Origin: Oscillibacter sp. UBA6647
Lineage (GTDB): Bacteria > Bacillota > Clostridia > Oscillospirales > Oscillospiraceae
Direction of reading: 5' to 3'
Assembly (NCBI GenBank): GCA_002455655.1
Contig: DKLF01000096.1
Coordinates: forward strand, 1-39,263
Length of the DNA stretch: 39,263 nt
In this document: positions 1 through 8,648 of the stretch, in pieces
Layout of the letters: every line of letters starts with the position of its first letter
Numbering within the stretch: position 1 is the stretch's first letter
The notes under the pieces: model-generated
The model's input: only the letters and a program-made list of their open reading frames with translations
Told to the model about the DNA's origin: nothing
Database searches by the model: none
Translations under genes and position numbers: made by a program

Positions 1-1038
1 GGCGCGGCTGTCTCCGCCAAGCTTTCGTTGACAGGGGGCGCCCTGCGCCAGCTTTTGATCGGCCCCGCCTTCCGGGCAAACGGAAGCATCAGCGTCAAAA
101 ACCTTTCCGACATTCTGGCTTCCATGATTCCCATTATCTTTACCGGCCTTGCCACCTGCGTCATGTTCTCGGCCAACCAGTTTAACCTTGGCGCGGAGGG
201 CGGCGTCATGCTGGGCGCCTTTACAGGTGCGCTGGCTGCCATTTATCTGGATCTGCCCGCGGGGCTTTTGCCCGTGGTGTGTGTGCTGATTGCGGCGGCC
301 TCCGTGGGCGTGATGATGCTGATTCCCGCCGTGCTGAAGGCAAAGCTTGGCGTCAGCGAAATGGTGAACTCCCTGATGCTGAACTACGTGGTGATGTACC
401 TCATCAAATATCTGCTGAACACCTATCTGGCCGACAAAAGCAAGGGGCAGATCCAGTCTTATCCCTTTCAGGCAGGGGCCGCGATTCCCCAGCTGGTGGA
501 CAACGGGTCCAAGCTATCCTGGGGCTTTGTGGTGGCGCTGGCCTTCGTGGTAATCACCGCGCTGTTCATGTACCGTACCCGTTGGGGCTATGCCATCCGC
601 ATGATCGGCATCAATCAGGACTTTGCCATGTATTCCGGCATGAAGGTGGGCGGCATTGTGATTCTCTCGCAGGTGCTGGGCGGCGTTCTGGCGGGCATGG
701 GCGGCAGCATTGAGATGCTGGGCCGCTATACCACCTTCTCCTGGGGCGCTCTGCCAGGATATGGCTGGACCGGTATCACCGTGGCGATTCTCGCCGGAAA
801 CAACCCGGCCTTTGTCCCTCTTGCGGCCTTCTTCATGGCATATCTCAACAAGGGCTGTAACCTGATGTCCACCTATTCCGGCGTTCCCGCCCAGTTGATC
901 GACATTATTCAGGCGTTGATTTTCCTGTTCTTCGCGGCGGAGCAGTTCCTCTCCCGCTACCGCCAGAAACTGGTGGTTCGCAACACGCAGGCGGAACTGG
1001 CCGCAAAGGCAAATCCCGCGGAAGGGAGCGTGAAGTAA
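1..1038 (+). CDS. Nucleoside ABC transporter permease, NupP/YufP type (5' partial)
   Basis: This is an integral membrane permease of the BmpA/NupOPQ class of ABC importers, which take up nucleosides using an extracytoplasmic lipoprotein and a double-ATPase subunit. The reading frame is open to base 1, so the start and probably the first membrane helix lie outside the window; the TTG at 28 is only an internal codon. The visible part has about eight to nine hydrophobic helices and the family's conserved glycine-rich segment NQFNLGAEGGVMLGAF early on. The last helices (AQLIDIIQALIFLFFAAEQF) and the basic tail RYRQK look like a normal family C-terminus. The stop is one base before the start of the second permease, so the two are translationally coupled. 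The ATPase and BMP-type binding protein would be expected upstream. The class is clear; substrate choice (nucleosides rather than other solutes) is inferred from the family and from the two nucleoside hydrolases downstream. Confidence 0.88.
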   Translation, partial: GAAVSAKLSLTGGALRQLLIGPAFRANGSISVKNLSDILASMIPIIFTGLATCVMFSANQFNLGAEGGVMLGAFTGALAAIYLDLPAGLLPVVCVLIAAASVGVMMLIPAVLKAKLGVSEMVNSLMLNYVVMYLIKYLLNTYLADKSKGQIQSYPFQAGAAIPQLVDNGSKLSWGFVVALAFVVITALFMYRTRWGYAIRMIGINQDFAMYSGMKVGGIVILSQVLGGVLAGMGGSIEMLGRYTTFSWGALPGYGWTGITVAILAGNNPAFVPLAAFFMAYLNKGCNLMSTYSGVPAQLIDIIQALIFLFFAAEQFLSRYRQKLVVRNTQAELAAKANPAEGSVK

Positions 1039-1039
1039 T

Positions 1040-2008
1040 ATGCTTCTGGAACGTATTTTTACCATGGATTTCTTTTTCTCCGTCCTGCGCATCACTGCCC
1101 CCATTCTCTTCGCTACGCTGGGCGCGGTCATCGGAGAAAAGGCCGGCATTTCCAACATCGGCCTTGAGGGCATCATGATGATTTCAGCACTCTTCGGCTC
1201 GCTCACCGCTTATTGGAGCGGAAGCTGGTTTGTGGGCGTGCTGCTGGCTCTGCTGATCGGGATTCTGGTGTCCCTGCTGATGGGCTTTTTCTCTTTCAAC
1301 CTGAAAACCGACATCATTCTCACCGGTGTGGCCGTGAACATGATCGGCTCGGGCGGCACGCTGTTTCTGGTGAAGGTCATCACTCAGCTCACCGAGGGCT
1401 CCGCCATGGCCTCCACCACCTCCCTGATTACCAAAAGCCTTCAGACGCCCTCCGTCAACATTCCGCTTTTGAAGGACATCCCCATTCTGGGCGGCATTCT
1501 CTCCGGACACAGCGTGTTGACCTATCTTGCCTTTTTGCTGGTGTTCCTCACTTGGGTCATGCTGTATCGGACCCCGCTGGGCCTGAACATCCGCTCTGTG
1601 GGTGAAAATCCCAACGCGGCGGCCTCTGTGGGCGTCAGCGTGCTGCGCATCCGGTATATTGCCATCGGCTTCTCCGGGGCCATGGCGGGCCTTGGCGGCG
1701 CGTATATGTCCATGTACTACGCCATGGGCTGGTCTCAGGACATGGTGGCAGGCCGGGGCTTTATCGCCCTCGCGGCGCAGGCCATGGGCGCGGGCGAGCC
1801 TTTCGGGGCCATGCTGGCGGCGCTGGTCTTTGGTCTTGCCCAGGCGCTGGGCATCAAGGTTTCGTCTCTGGGAGCGGACTCCAATCTTGTCTCCCCCATT
1901 CCCTATCTCGTGACCATTCTGGGGCTTGTGATCTTTGCTCTGGTGGCCCGGAGCCGCACGCGGCATCGTCATTCTGCCGCCGCGTTGGCCTCCACCGCCG
2001 GAAAGTAA
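1040..2008 (+). CDS. Nucleoside ABC transporter permease, NupQ/YufQ type
   Basis: This is the second permease of the same importer. It has 322 residues and about nine hydrophobic segments. The early motif EKAGISNIGLEGIMMISALFG is the hallmark of the YufQ branch, and the later segment RSVGENPNAAASVGVSVLRIRY is the cytoplasmic coupling loop that contacts the ATPase in this family. The ATG at 1040 follows the upstream stop by one base, so the two permeases are probably made in equal amounts and form the heterodimeric channel. The C-terminus is basic and cytosolic. The gene is followed after 33 bases by a nucleoside hydrolase, which supports a nucleoside or related substrate. No truncation or missing element is visible. 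Confidence 0.9.
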   Translation: MLLERIFTMDFFFSVLRITAPILFATLGAVIGEKAGISNIGLEGIMMISALFGSLTAYWSGSWFVGVLLALLIGILVSLLMGFFSFNLKTDIILTGVAVNMIGSGGTLFLVKVITQLTEGSAMASTTSLITKSLQTPSVNIPLLKDIPILGGILSGHSVLTYLAFLLVFLTWVMLYRTPLGLNIRSVGENPNAAASVGVSVLRIRYIAIGFSGAMAGLGGAYMSMYYAMGWSQDMVAGRGFIALAAQAMGAGEPFGAMLAALVFGLAQALGIKVSSLGADSNLVSPIPYLVTILGLVIFALVARSRTRHRHSAAALASTAGK

Positions 2009-2041
2009 GCTGCACACAGCCCATCTGAAAGGAAACTGCAT

Positions 2042-2998
2042 ATGAACAGTCCGAAGAAACGCCCTGTGATTCTGGACGGCGACCCCGGCCACGACGACGC
2101 CATGGCTTGGATGCTGGCACAGGCCAGCCCGGAGCTTGACATTCTGGCCGTCACTTCCGCCGCTGGGAACCAGACCATTGAGAAAACCACCTTTAACGCC
2201 CGGCGGGTGTGCGCCTTGCTGGGGATTACCGCGCCCATCGCCATGGGCCTGCCCGCTCCGCTGCTATGCGACCCTATCACCGCCGGGAATATCCACGGGC
2301 AGACGGGGCTGGACGGTCCCAGTCTCCCTCGACCGGAAGACCCGCTCTCTCCCCTGAGCGCAGTGGAACTGATGGCAAAGGTCCTGCGGGAAAGTCCCGA
2401 TCCCGTGACCATCATTGCCACCGGCCCGGAGACGAATGTTGCCGCCCTGCTGCTGTCTCATCCGGAGCTGAAATCCAAGATTGCTCAGATTTCTGTCATG
2501 GGCGGCGGACTGGGCTTCGGCAACTGGACCCCGGCGGCGGAATTCAACATTCTGGCGGACCCGGAGGCGGCGGAAATTGTCTTTTCCTCCGGGCTTCCCC
2601 TTTTGATGTCCGGACTGGACGTAACGGAACAGGCCCTGATTTTCCCCGAGGATTTTGAGCGCATCCGGGCCGTTGGCAATCAGGTGGCCGGCGTGGTGGC
2701 AGACTGGCTGGAGTTCTTTTTCAAGTTCCACAGGGACCTTGGTTATCAGGGCGCCCCCGTCCACGACGCGGTGGCCGTGGCGGCTCTGTTGCACCCGGAG
2801 GTGTTTACCATTCAGGAGATGTACGTGGGCATTGAAACCGGTGGAGAATACTGCCGGGGCGCAACAGTAGGCGACCCGCAGGGGAAGCTTCGCCATGCGC
2901 CCAATGCCCGTTGTGTCCTGAACCTTCAGCGTGAAAAGTTTGTGGACCTAATGGCCGAGGCCGTAAAAGCCTACGACGGACGGGAGGTTGCGGTATGA
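2042..2998 (+). CDS. Inosine-uridine preferring nucleoside hydrolase (first copy)
   Basis: This enzyme hydrolyses the N-glycosidic bond of ribonucleosides to give free base and ribose in the cytosol. The 318-residue protein starts with the diagnostic calcium-binding motif DGDPGHDDA near residues 13-21, of the DxDPGxDDA form. It also carries the family segments ISVMGGG and PAAEFNILADPEAA in the middle and the catalytic-histidine region VHDAVAVAALLHPEVF in the last third. The ATG at 2042 has AAAGGA upstream. Its 3' end overlaps the next gene by four bases (ATGA), so the two hydrolases are co-translated. Placement behind two nucleoside permeases indicates salvage of imported nucleosides. Whether it prefers purines or pyrimidines cannot be read from the sequence. 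Confidence 0.92.
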   Translation: MNSPKKRPVILDGDPGHDDAMAWMLAQASPELDILAVTSAAGNQTIEKTTFNARRVCALLGITAPIAMGLPAPLLCDPITAGNIHGQTGLDGPSLPRPEDPLSPLSAVELMAKVLRESPDPVTIIATGPETNVAALLLSHPELKSKIAQISVMGGGLGFGNWTPAAEFNILADPEAAEIVFSSGLPLLMSGLDVTEQALIFPEDFERIRAVGNQVAGVVADWLEFFFKFHRDLGYQGAPVHDAVAVAALLHPEVFTIQEMYVGIETGGEYCRGATVGDPQGKLRHAPNARCVLNLQREKFVDLMAEAVKAYDGREVAV

Positions 2999-3924
2999 AT
3001 AAAATCCCTGTCTGGTTTGATACCGATTTGGGTGTGGACGACGCGGTGGCCCTGCTGGTGCTGGCGCGGCTGCCCCAATTGGAACTAAAGGGCATTTCCG
3101 CCGTGGCGGGCAATGCAGAATTACATCGGACCTTTGAAAACGCCCGGAATGTCTGCCATCTGGCGGGTATTGAGGCACCCGTTTATCCCGGCACGAAGCA
3201 GCCCCTGTTCGTCCCGCTGCACACCGCCCCTCTGGTCCACGGCGTAAACGGCGTGGGTGAGGTGGAGCTTCCCCCCTCTCCGGCAATCAGGGAAACCAAA
3301 CCCGCGTGGGATGCGCTGTACGAGGCGGCAGAAGCCGCCGACGGCGAGCTTCAGGTCGTGGCGGTAGGCCCCTTGACCAATCTTGCCATTGCTTTGGGCA
3401 AGTACCCCAAGCTGAAAACCCTTTTAAAGCGCATTCTTATCATGGGCGGCGCGGCGCGGGGCGGCAATGTCACTCCAGCGGCGGAGTTTAACATCTACGG
3501 CGATCCCCATGCCGCGCAGGCGGTCTTCCGCTCCGGTATTTCCGTAGTCATGTGCGGACTGGACGTGACCATGCAGGCCTATCTCACTCCTGAGGAAGTG
3601 GAGGGGATTGGCGCACACGGCACGCCGGTGTGCCGCTTCGTCCGGGAGAGCAACCAGTTGGCCCTGAGCTTCTTTGAGCGGCTCAACGGCCCCGGCCTCT
3701 GCTGCCACGACACTTGCCCCGTGCTGTTTCTGGCCTGTCCGGACCTGTTTTCTGGAGAGACGGCAGGCGTTTATGTGGAAACCCGGGGGAATCTCACGTT
3801 GGGCAAAACCGTCACGGATTTGTGGAGCGACAGACAATTCCCCCAGCAAAACGTCTTCGTGGTGCTGGATGTGGACCGGGACAGCTTTGCCGCAAAGATT
3901 CGGGAACTGCTGCTGCAATACTGA
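2995..3924 (+). CDS. Inosine-uridine preferring nucleoside hydrolase (second copy)
   Basis: This is a second, clearly diverged nucleoside hydrolase of 309 residues, starting inside the stop of the first. The metal site reads DTDLGVDDA near residues 9-17, so the usual proline of DxDPGxDDA is leucine here while all the aspartates are kept. ILIMGGAARGGNVTPAAEFNIYGDP matches the middle of the family. The active-site histidine region reads GLCCHDTCPVLFLACPDLF, unusually cysteine-rich. The two tandem paralogues differ around both the metal loop and the histidine loop, which suggests different nucleoside preferences (inference). A hairpin terminator follows 22 bases after the stop, so this is the last gene of the operon. 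Confidence 0.9.
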   Translation: MNKIPVWFDTDLGVDDAVALLVLARLPQLELKGISAVAGNAELHRTFENARNVCHLAGIEAPVYPGTKQPLFVPLHTAPLVHGVNGVGEVELPPSPAIRETKPAWDALYEAAEAADGELQVVAVGPLTNLAIALGKYPKLKTLLKRILIMGGAARGGNVTPAAEFNIYGDPHAAQAVFRSGISVVMCGLDVTMQAYLTPEEVEGIGAHGTPVCRFVRESNQLALSFFERLNGPGLCCHDTCPVLFLACPDLFSGETAGVYVETRGNLTLGKTVTDLWSDRQFPQQNVFVVLDVDRDSFAAKIRELLLQY

Positions 3925-3946
3925 GGGCCACATTGGAATATTACAA

Positions 3947-3983
3947 GGCGGCTTTTGGGAGACTCCAAAGGCCGCCTGTTTTA
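3947..3983 (+). terminator. Terminator of the nucleoside uptake and hydrolase operon
   Basis: A 12-bp stem (GGCGGCTTTTGG pairing with CCAAAGGCCGCC, one G-U pair) with a 6-base loop at 3947-3976 is followed by TGTTTTA. It sits directly after the second hydrolase stop. Confidence 0.75.
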
Positions 3984-4014
3984 CGTCAAATTCCCTGTAA
4001 ACGAACTCTCTCAA

Positions 4015-4060
4015 TAAAAAACGGAGCGGTGTGCTTAAAGCACACCGCTCCGTATTTTGA
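4015..4060 (-). terminator. tuf: Terminator of the str operon (after tuf), probably bidirectional
   Basis: Positions 4021-4053 form a perfect inverted repeat with arms ACGGAGCGGTGTGC and GCACACCGCTCCGT. On the minus strand it is followed by a run of six T (the complement of 4015-4020), as expected for the tuf terminator. On the plus strand it is followed by ATTTTG, so it can also stop readthrough from the hydrolase operon. Confidence 0.85.
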
Positions 4061-4106
4061 GTAATTCAGTCATTCTAAAAGCGCACGAATGCGAGTTTCA
4101 GAATTC

Positions 4107-5312
4107 TTACTTCTCCTCAACCTCGATAACAGCGCCGGAACCAACGGTACGGCCACCCTCACGGATAGCGAAACGCAGGCCCTTCTCGATAGCGATCGGG
4201 GTGATCAGCTCCACATCCATCTCCACGTTGTCGCCGGGCATGCACATCTCAACGCCCTCGGGCAGGGAGATGACGCCGGTCACGTCGGTGGTACGGAAGT
4301 AGAACTGGGGACGATAGTTGTTGAAGAAGGGGGTGTGACGGCCGCCCTCGTCCTTGCTCAGAACGTAGACCTGACCCTTGAACTTGGTGTGAGGATGAAT
4401 GGAGTTGGGCTTCGCCAGAACCTGGCCGCGCTCAATGCCATTACGGTCCACGCCGCGCAGCAGCACGCCGATGTTGTCGCCAGCCTCAGCGTAATCCAGC
4501 AGCTTGTGGAACATCTCGATGCCGGTGACGACGGTCTTGCGCTTCTCTTCCGCCATGCCGACGATCTCGACTTCCTCGCTCAGCTTCAGCATACCGCGCT
4601 CCACACGGCCGGTGGCCACGGTGCCGCGGCCGGAGATGGTGAACACGTCCTCGACGGGCATCAGGAAGGGCATGTTCTCCTTGCGCTCGGGGGTGGGGAT
4701 ATAGTCGTCAACCGCGTCCATCAGCTCCTTGATGCAAGCATACTCAGGAGCGGCGGGATCGGTGGACTCGCAAACCAACGCGTTCAGCGCGGAGCCCTTG
4801 ATAATGGGCAGATCGTCGCCGGGGAACTCGTACTTGCTCAGCAGCTCGCGGACTTCCATCTCCACCAGTTCCAGCAGCTCGGCGTCGTCCACCTGATCGC
4901 ACTTGTTCAGGAACACGACGATGGCGGGCACGCCCACCTGACGGGCCAGCAGAATGTGCTCGCGGGTCTGAGCCATGGGGCCGTCGGAAGCGGCGATAAC
5001 CAGAATTGCACCGTCCATCTGGGCAGCGCCGGTAATCATGTTCTTGATATAGTCGGCGTGGCCCGGGCAGTCAACGTGAGCATAGTGACGCTTATCGGTC
5101 TCATACTCCACGTGAGCGGTGTTGATGGTAATGCCGCGCTCCTTCTCTTCGGGAGCCTTATCAATGGAATCATAGGCCTCAAACTTGGCCTTGCCCTGCA
5201 GGGACAGCCACTTGGTAATAGCGGCGGTGAGGGTAGTCTTGCCATGGTCAACGTGACCGATGGTACCAATGTTTACATGGGGTTTGGTTCTCTCAAATTT
5301 CTGCTTAGCCAT
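4107..5312 (-). CDS. tuf: Translation elongation factor EF-Tu
   Basis: EF-Tu is the GTPase that delivers aminoacyl-tRNA to the ribosomal A site. The 401-residue protein begins MAKQKFERTKPHVNIGTIGH and has the G1 motif GHVDHGKT (residues about 19-26), the switch I segment ERGITINTAHVEYET, the G3 motif DCPGH, the G4 motif NKCD and the domain II-III sequences through GRTVGSGAVIEVEE at the end. Length and all motifs are normal. An AGGAGG ribosome binding site precedes the ATG. It is the last gene of the str operon, 100 bases after fusA, with a strong terminator downstream. The gap to fusA holds a candidate extra promoter and a hairpin. Confidence 0.98.
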   Translation of the reverse strand: MAKQKFERTKPHVNIGTIGHVDHGKTTLTAAITKWLSLQGKAKFEAYDSIDKAPEEKERGITINTAHVEYETDKRHYAHVDCPGHADYIKNMITGAAQMDGAILVIAASDGPMAQTREHILLARQVGVPAIVVFLNKCDQVDDAELLELVEMEVRELLSKYEFPGDDLPIIKGSALNALVCESTDPAAPEYACIKELMDAVDDYIPTPERKENMPFLMPVEDVFTISGRGTVATGRVERGMLKLSEEVEIVGMAEEKRKTVVTGIEMFHKLLDYAEAGDNIGVLLRGVDRNGIERGQVLAKPNSIHPHTKFKGQVYVLSKDEGGRHTPFFNNYRPQFYFRTTDVTGVISLPEGVEMCMPGDNVEMDVELITPIAIEKGLRFAIREGGRTVGSGAVIEVEEK

Positions 5313-5372
5313 TTGATGATCCTCCTGTCAATTTCAAAAATCCTTGCGGGCAGCGCAGTTATATTCAGTGCT

Positions 5373-5405
5373 CCCCATTTTACAGTAAAATGCGGGGAAA
5401 ATCAA
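5373..5405 (-). promoter_or_regulatory. tuf: Candidate internal tuf promoter overlapping a hairpin
   Basis: On the minus strand TTGATT (5400-5405) is separated by exactly 17 bases from TAAAAT (5377-5382), a good sigma-A promoter lying in the fusA-tuf gap. The same bases form an imperfect hairpin at 5373-5397 (CCCCGCATTTTA against TAAAATGGGG) without a downstream T-run. It may let tuf be expressed above the rest of the operon; the hairpin could equally be a processing site. Confidence 0.5.
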
Positions 5406-5412
5406 TCCCCAA

Positions 5413-7521
5413 TTATTCAGCCTTGTTCCCGTTGCGGGTGGCCACAATCTTGTCCCGGATGTTCTTCGGGATTTCGACATAGTGGCTGGGCTCCATGGTA
5501 TACTGACCACGGCCCTGTGTGCGGGAGCGCAGGTCGGTGGCATAGCCGAACATTTCAGCCAGAGGCACATGGGCGTCAATCTGCTGGGCGCCGGGACGGG
5601 CTTCCAGCTTGATGATCTGGCCACGGCGGCTGTTCAAATCGCCGATGACGTCGCCCATATACTCGTCGGGCACGGTGACGGAAACCTTCATGATGGGTTC
5701 CTGAAGGGTGGGGTCAGCCTTGCGGCAGGCCTCTTTGAAGCCCATGGAACCGGCGATCTTAAACGCCATTTCGGAGGAGTCCACCTCGTGGTAAGAGCCG
5801 TCATACAGCGTAACCTTCACGTCCACCACGGGGAAGCCGGCCAACACGCCGCCGTTCAAAGCGCCCTGAATACCGGAATCGACCGCAGGGATATACTCCT
5901 TGGGGATCGCGCCGCCCACGATGGCGTTGACAAACTCATAGCCCTTGCCAGACTCGTTGGGCTCCACACGGAGCTTGACGTGACCGTACTGGCCCTTGCC
6001 GCCGGACTGGCGGGCATACTTGGTGTCCTGCTCCACCTTTTTCTTGATGGTTTCCTTGTAAGCCACCTGAGGTGCGCCCACGTTGGCTTCCACCTTGAAT
6101 TCGCGAAGCATACGGTCCACGATGATGTCCAGATGCAGCTCGCCCATGCCGGCGATAATGGTCTGCCCTGTCTCATCGTCGGTCCATGTCTTGAAGGTGG
6201 GGTCCTCCTCCGCCAGCTTGATCAGCGCCATGGTCATCTTTTCCTGACCGGCCTTGGTCTTGGGCTCGATGGCCACGCGGATAACGGGCTCGGGGAACTC
6301 CATGGACTCCAGAATGATGGGAGCCTTTTCGTCGCACAGGGTATCGCCGGTGGTGGTATTCTTCAGGCCCACAGCGGCTTCAATGTCGCCTGCGAAGACC
6401 TCATCAATATCCTCCCGGTGATTGGCGTGCATCTGCAAAATGCGGCCGATGCGCTCTCTCTGGTTCTTGGTGCTGTTCAGCACGGAGGAACCGGTGGTCA
6501 GATGCCCGGAATAGACCCGGAAAAAGCTCAGGCGGCCCACATAGGGGTCGGTCATGATCTTAAACGCCAGGGCGGAGAAGGGCTCGTCGTCGCTGGGCTT
6601 GCGGTCTTCCTCCGCCTCGGTCTTGGGATTCACGCCCTTGATAGCGGGAATGTCCACAGGAGAGGGCATATAGTCCACAATCGCGTCCAGCAGCTTCTGC
6701 ACGCCCTTGTTTTTATAGGACGTGCCGCAGGTGACGGGAATCATCTCATTGCTGACGGTGGCCGTGCGGATTGCCGCGCGGATCTTCTGCGCGGAAACCT
6801 CTTCGCCGCCAAGATAAGCTTCCATGATGGAGTCGTCAAACATGGACACCGCGTCCATCAGCTTCTCCCGGTACTCATTGGCAAGATCAGTCATGTCGGC
6901 GGGGATCTCCTCCTCGCGCATGTCCTTGCCCTGATCGTCGTAATACACGTCCGCTTTCATGTCCACCAGATCGATGATGCCCTTAAAGGTATCCTCGCTG
7001 CCGATGGGAAGCTGGATGGGGACGGCGTTGCACTTGAGCCGATCCTCCACCATCCGCAGAACGTTGTAGAAATCCGCACCCATGATATCCATCTTATTGA
7101 CGTAAATCATGCGGGGAACCTTGTAGGTGTCAGCCTGCCGCCACACGGTTTCGGACTGAGGCTCCACGCCGCCCTTGGCGCAAAGCACCGTCACAGAACC
7201 GTCCAGCACGCGCAAAGAGCGTTCCACTTCCACGGTGAAATCCACATGGCCCGGGGTGTCGATAATGTTGATGCGGGTATCGGGGAACTGGCTCTTAGAG
7301 CCCTTCCAGTGGCAGGTGGTGGCAGCGGACGTAATCGTGATGCCACGCTCCTGCTCCTGCGCCATCCAGTCCATGGTGGCAGTGCCGTCATGGGTCTCAC
7401 CGATCTTGTAATTCACACCGGTGTAGAACAGGATGCGCTCTGTGGTGGTGGTTTTACCCGCGTCGATATGGGCCATGATGCCGATGTTACGGGTGTTTTC
7501 GAGCGAGTTTTTTCTCGGCAT
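5413..7521 (-). CDS. fusA: Translation elongation factor EF-G
   Basis: EF-G is the GTPase that drives translocation of tRNA and mRNA on the ribosome. The 702-residue protein shows the G1 motif AHIDAGKTTTTERIL (about residues 17-31), switch I QERGITITSAATTC, the G3 motif DTPGHVDF, the G4 motif NKMD, and domain IV/V sequence such as SGGKGQYGHV and YEFVNAIVGGAIPKEYIPAV, ending with domain V. Length is typical. The ATG is preceded by AAGGAG and lies 11 bases after the rpsG stop, the usual str-operon order. A long open frame on the opposite strand is only a shadow of this gene. Confidence 0.98.
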   Translation of the reverse strand: MPRKNSLENTRNIGIMAHIDAGKTTTTERILFYTGVNYKIGETHDGTATMDWMAQEQERGITITSAATTCHWKGSKSQFPDTRINIIDTPGHVDFTVEVERSLRVLDGSVTVLCAKGGVEPQSETVWRQADTYKVPRMIYVNKMDIMGADFYNVLRMVEDRLKCNAVPIQLPIGSEDTFKGIIDLVDMKADVYYDDQGKDMREEEIPADMTDLANEYREKLMDAVSMFDDSIMEAYLGGEEVSAQKIRAAIRTATVSNEMIPVTCGTSYKNKGVQKLLDAIVDYMPSPVDIPAIKGVNPKTEAEEDRKPSDDEPFSALAFKIMTDPYVGRLSFFRVYSGHLTTGSSVLNSTKNQRERIGRILQMHANHREDIDEVFAGDIEAAVGLKNTTTGDTLCDEKAPIILESMEFPEPVIRVAIEPKTKAGQEKMTMALIKLAEEDPTFKTWTDDETGQTIIAGMGELHLDIIVDRMLREFKVEANVGAPQVAYKETIKKKVEQDTKYARQSGGKGQYGHVKLRVEPNESGKGYEFVNAIVGGAIPKEYIPAVDSGIQGALNGGVLAGFPVVDVKVTLYDGSYHEVDSSEMAFKIAGSMGFKEACRKADPTLQEPIMKVSVTVPDEYMGDVIGDLNSRRGQIIKLEARPGAQQIDAHVPLAEMFGYATDLRSRTQGRGQYTMEPSHYVEIPKNIRDKIVATRNGNKAE

Positions 7522-7532
7522 AGTCTTTCTCC

Positions 7533-8003
7533 TTAATAGCGGAAATGCGCAAACGCCTTGTTGGCCTCGGCAGCCTTGTGGACTTCCTCGCGCTTCTTGA
7601 CGGCGGCGCCGGTGTTGTTGGATGCGTCCGTGATCTCATTGGCCAGGCGCTCCGCCATGGTGCGCTCCCCGCGGGAGCGGGCATAGGCGGTGAGCCACCG
7701 CAGACCCAGGGTCTGACGGCGGGCGGGACGAACCTCCAGGGGCACCTGATAGGTGGCGCCGCCCACGCGGCGGGCCTTGACCTCCAGGCTGGGCATGATG
7801 TTCTCCATGGCCTGAGTGAACACTTCAACGGGGTCCTTGTCGGTCTTCTCCTTGATCTGGTCGAAGGCCGTGTAGACCACCTTCTGGGCTACGCCCTTCT
7901 TACCGTCCAGCATCACGCTGTTGACCAGCTTGGTCACCAGAATGGAGCCGTAAACGGGATCGGGCAAAACCTCTCTTTTGGGAACGTTACCTCTTCTCGG
8001 CAC
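7533..8003 (-). CDS. rpsG: 30S ribosomal protein S7
   Basis: S7 is a primary 16S rRNA binding protein of the 30S head. The start chosen is the GTG at 8003, giving 156 residues beginning MPRRGNVPKREVLPDP, the standard length and N-terminus. It has AAGGAGGG seven bases upstream; the ATG at 8021 would place the ribosome binding site inside the protein. Conserved segments include VYGSILVTKLVNSVMLDGKKG and MPSLEVKARRVGGATYQVP. The C-terminus ends in AHFRY as in other bacteria. It lies between rpsL and fusA. The 126-base gap before it contains a small hairpin (AAGGC against GCCTT) that could modulate readthrough. Confidence 0.97.
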   Translation of the reverse strand: MPRRGNVPKREVLPDPVYGSILVTKLVNSVMLDGKKGVAQKVVYTAFDQIKEKTDKDPVEVFTQAMENIMPSLEVKARRVGGATYQVPLEVRPARRQTLGLRWLTAYARSRGERTMAERLANEITDASNNTGAAVKKREEVHKAAEANKAFAHFRY

Positions 8004-8129
8004 GATGCTTCCCTCCTTCATAATAATATGATGTCATAGGTACTCAAAAGGCATCTCTGCCTTCCGTGAATGCCCGCCAAAGAGGTGATCTATATAAACC
8101 TATTCGGCAAAGCTTTCAGTGAGTTGTCC

Positions 8130-8546
8130 TTACTTGGACTTGGGCCGCTTGGCGCCGTACTTGGAACGGGACTGCATACGGCCGGAAACGCCCTGCGCAT
8201 CCAGAGTACCGCGGACAATGTGGTACCGAACGCCGGGGAGATCCTTCACGCGGCCGCCGCGAATCATGACGACGGAGTGCTCCTGCAGGGAGTGACCCAC
8301 GCCGGGGATATAAGCGGTGACCTCGTAGCCGTTGGTCAGACGAACACGGGCGATCTTACGCAGAGCGGAGTTGGGCTTCTTGGGGGTAGCCGTTCTCACA
8401 GCGGTGCAAACGCCTCTCTTCTGGGGGGAGGGCAGATCGGTGCTCCGGTTCTTCAGGGTGTTCAGGCCAAACTGCAGCGCGGGGGATGCAGACTTGTAGC
8501 TGGACTGCTCCCGTCCTTTACGGACCAGTTGGTTAAAAGTAGGCAT
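8130..8546 (-). CDS. rpsL: 30S ribosomal protein S12
   Basis: S12 is the decoding-centre protein of the small subunit. The ATG at 8546 is chosen because it is preceded by AAGGAG at normal spacing and gives MPTFNQLVRKGRE, the conserved N-terminus (138 residues). The classic segments TATPKKPNSALRKIARVRL, YIPGVGHSLQEHSVVMIRGGRVKDLPGVRYH and the basic tail KYGAKRPKSK are present. The lysines in the PKKPNSA loop, where streptomycin-resistance changes occur in other bacteria, are unchanged. It is the second gene of the str operon after the L7Ae-like gene. Confidence 0.97.
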   Translation of the reverse strand: MPTFNQLVRKGREQSSYKSASPALQFGLNTLKNRSTDLPSPQKRGVCTAVRTATPKKPNSALRKIARVRLTNGYEVTAYIPGVGHSLQEHSVVMIRGGRVKDLPGVRYHIVRGTLDAQGVSGRMQSRSKYGAKRPKSK

Positions 8547-8648
8547 ACTGTTCTCCTTTCTTGTCAAATAGGTTGACTGTAAAACGCACAGCCTTTATTT
8601 TTTGCGGAAAGCCGGTAAGCTATTCCGAAAAAACCGAAATGTTCCATC

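Noticed and set aside
4089..5612. Long open frame of 507 codons on the plus strand over tuf
   Set aside because: It is antisense to EF-Tu, made open by biased codon use; no ribosome binding site and no protein-like pattern.
5482..7536. 684-codon open frame on the plus strand over fusA
   Set aside because: Antisense shadow of EF-G; low-complexity His/Gly/Leu-rich translation.
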